A DNA stretch of 64,000 nt from Tetraselmis striata (lineage: Eukaryota; Chlorophyta; Chlorodendrophyceae; Chlorodendrales; Chlorodendraceae), in NCBI GenBank assembly GCA_006384855.1, contig VCJN01002483.1, positions 1 through 64,000 of the forward strand. Direction: 5' to 3'. Shown piece after piece: positions 63,189 through 64,000 of the stretch. A program made the translations under genes and the position numbers. The notes beneath the pieces were generated by a model, which was not told where the DNA came from, made no database searches, and saw only the letters and a program-made list of their open reading frames with translations. How positions within the stretch are numbered: position 1 is the first letter of the stretch; every line of letters begins with the position of its first letter.

Positions 63189-64000
63189 ATGTCGGTAGCA
63201 GGTGATAATGGTTCTGAGTTACGGGTTGCATTTGCGCGTATCGACGACGAGGCCAGACGCAGCCTTCAGAACCTTTGGCCGGTGGTGGAACCCCGGCTCG
63301 ACGATATTCTGAGCAGTTTTTATTCCCACGTCGTGAAGCAACCCAACCTGGCTGCCCTGATCGGGGATCGCCAGGCGTCTCTGGAATCGGCGCAGAAGAA
63401 GCACTGGAAGCGGCTGTTCACCGGTGCCTTCGACGATGACTATGTGAAGAGCATCGACCGCATCGGACGTGCCCACAGCCGCATCGGCCTTGAGCCGCGC
63501 TGGTATATCGCCGGCTATCAATTCGTTCTCAATGAGCTGATCGCCATTGTCATGCGCAAGTTCCGCTTCGCGCCGAACAAGGCGATCCAGTCGGTGCAGG
63601 TGCTGAACAAGGCTGTCCTGCTCGATCTCGATTTCGCGATATCGACCTATCAGCAAATTCTGATGGAAGCGCAGGAAGCGCAGACCCGCCACCTGAGCGA
63701 TGCGGTCGACCGGTTCAAGGAAAAGGTCGAGGCGTCCCTGCGGACCGTCGACCAGACCGCCGACCGGATGCAGCGGCAGGCCGGCACCTTGTCGGACGTG
63801 GCGAGTTCCGCCTCGCAAGAGGCCGTCTCCGCGTCGGCGGCCTCCGAGGAAACGTCGGTGAGCGTCCAGACCGTGGCGTCTGCGGCTGAGGAGCTGTCGT
63901 CCTCCATCGAGGAGATCGGCCGCCAGATCACCGGCGCGTCCGATGTCGCCCGCCGGGCAAGTTCTGTCACGGAAAGCGCATCTCAGGAGATCGGCCGTCT
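63189..64000 (+). CDS. globin-coupled methyl-accepting chemotaxis protein (HemAT-type), cut by window end
   Basis: The first roughly 170 residues form a sensor globin (QNLWPVVEPRLDDILSSFYS, KHWKRLFTGAFDDDYV) with the proximal-His segment RIGRAHSRIGLEPRWYIAGY. A coiled-coil linker (QQILMEAQEAQTRHL) and the start of the MCP signalling domain (SSASQEAVSASAASEETSV) follow. Such proteins bind haem and sense O2 for aerotaxis. GAGGTGA lies 4-10 bases before ATG 63189. The remaining signalling domain lies beyond the window. It could direct movement to oxygen levels suited to a phototroph; this is inference. Confidence 0.92.
   Translation, partial: MSVAGDNGSELRVAFARIDDEARRSLQNLWPVVEPRLDDILSSFYSHVVKQPNLAALIGDRQASLESAQKKHWKRLFTGAFDDDYVKSIDRIGRAHSRIGLEPRWYIAGYQFVLNELIAIVMRKFRFAPNKAIQSVQVLNKAVLLDLDFAISTYQQILMEAQEAQTRHLSDAVDRFKEKVEASLRTVDQTADRMQRQAGTLSDVASSASQEAVSASAASEETSVSVQTVASAAEELSSSIEEIGRQITGASDVARRASSVTESASQEIGR

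Overview
The window is a photosynthesis gene cluster (PGC) with flanking accessory genes. It comes from a GC-rich alphaproteobacterium, most likely a Hyphomicrobiales (Rhizobiales)-type purple or aerobic anoxygenic phototroph. The evidence is complete bch, crt, puf and puh gene sets in alphaproteobacterial order, a tetraheme PufC, an LH1-only antenna, the O2-dependent cyclase acsF, and repeated TGT-N12-ACA boxes typical of PpsR/CrtJ control. I cannot name the genus from sequence alone.

Layout. 0-5.5 kb (left flank): a small exported protein, an ATP-grasp protein convergent with a cytochrome P450, a divergent membrane protein, tspO and two related coiled-coil genes. 5.6-11.8 kb (minus strand): small membrane ORF, bchP, a PucC-family carrier, bchG, ppsR, ppaA/aerR. 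12.1-28.6 kb (plus): bchF-N-B-H-L-M, lhaA, puhA-B-C, a small ORF, acsF, puhE, hemA, then idi. 28.6-31 kb: a MocR-type regulator and a divergent EamA transporter sit between the two superoperons. 31-42.2 kb (minus): crtE, crtF, bchC-X-Y-Z, pufQ-B-A-L-M-C in transcription order. 42.3-44.7 kb: crtD-crtC (plus). 44.7-51.3 kb (minus): bchI-D-O, crtI, crtB and a 51-residue ORF. 51.7-55.7 kb: dxs, a second B12-binding AerR-like regulator, a 64-residue ORF and an AsnC-family regulator. 55.9-62.3 kb: tRNA-Pro, a LysR regulator divergent from leuC-leuD-haloacetate dehalogenase-DASS transporter, then tRNA-Gln. 62.4-64 kb: a small membrane protein, an AT-rich spacer and the start of a globin-coupled chemotaxis sensor cut by the window end.

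How it works together. dxs, idi and crtE supply isoprenoid precursors. crtB, I, C, D and F would make spirilloxanthin-type carotenoids (no crtA is present). hemA feeds tetrapyrrole synthesis. bchI/D/H, M, acsF, L/N/B, X/Y/Z, F, C, G and P cover chlorophyllide-to-bacteriochlorophyll a. puf and puh encode the reaction centre, LH1 and assembly factors. PpsR with PpaA/AerR is the expected oxygen/light control, and its candidate boxes precede bchG, ppaA/bchF, bchC, crtE/crtD, bchI and dxs.

A striking feature is a scatter of one-base frame interruptions in otherwise well-conserved genes: the first gene, bchG, ppaA, bchB, bchH, bchY, bchO, bchD and the DASS transporter, with probable cases in the exported coiled-coil gene and the second aerR. 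Nearly all are single extra bases in short homopolymer or GC runs. In each gene the excess length matches the number of insertions inferred. Sequencing error is therefore the leading explanation, but real inactivation of bch genes is not excluded. Coordinates of those genes are given end to end across the breaks.
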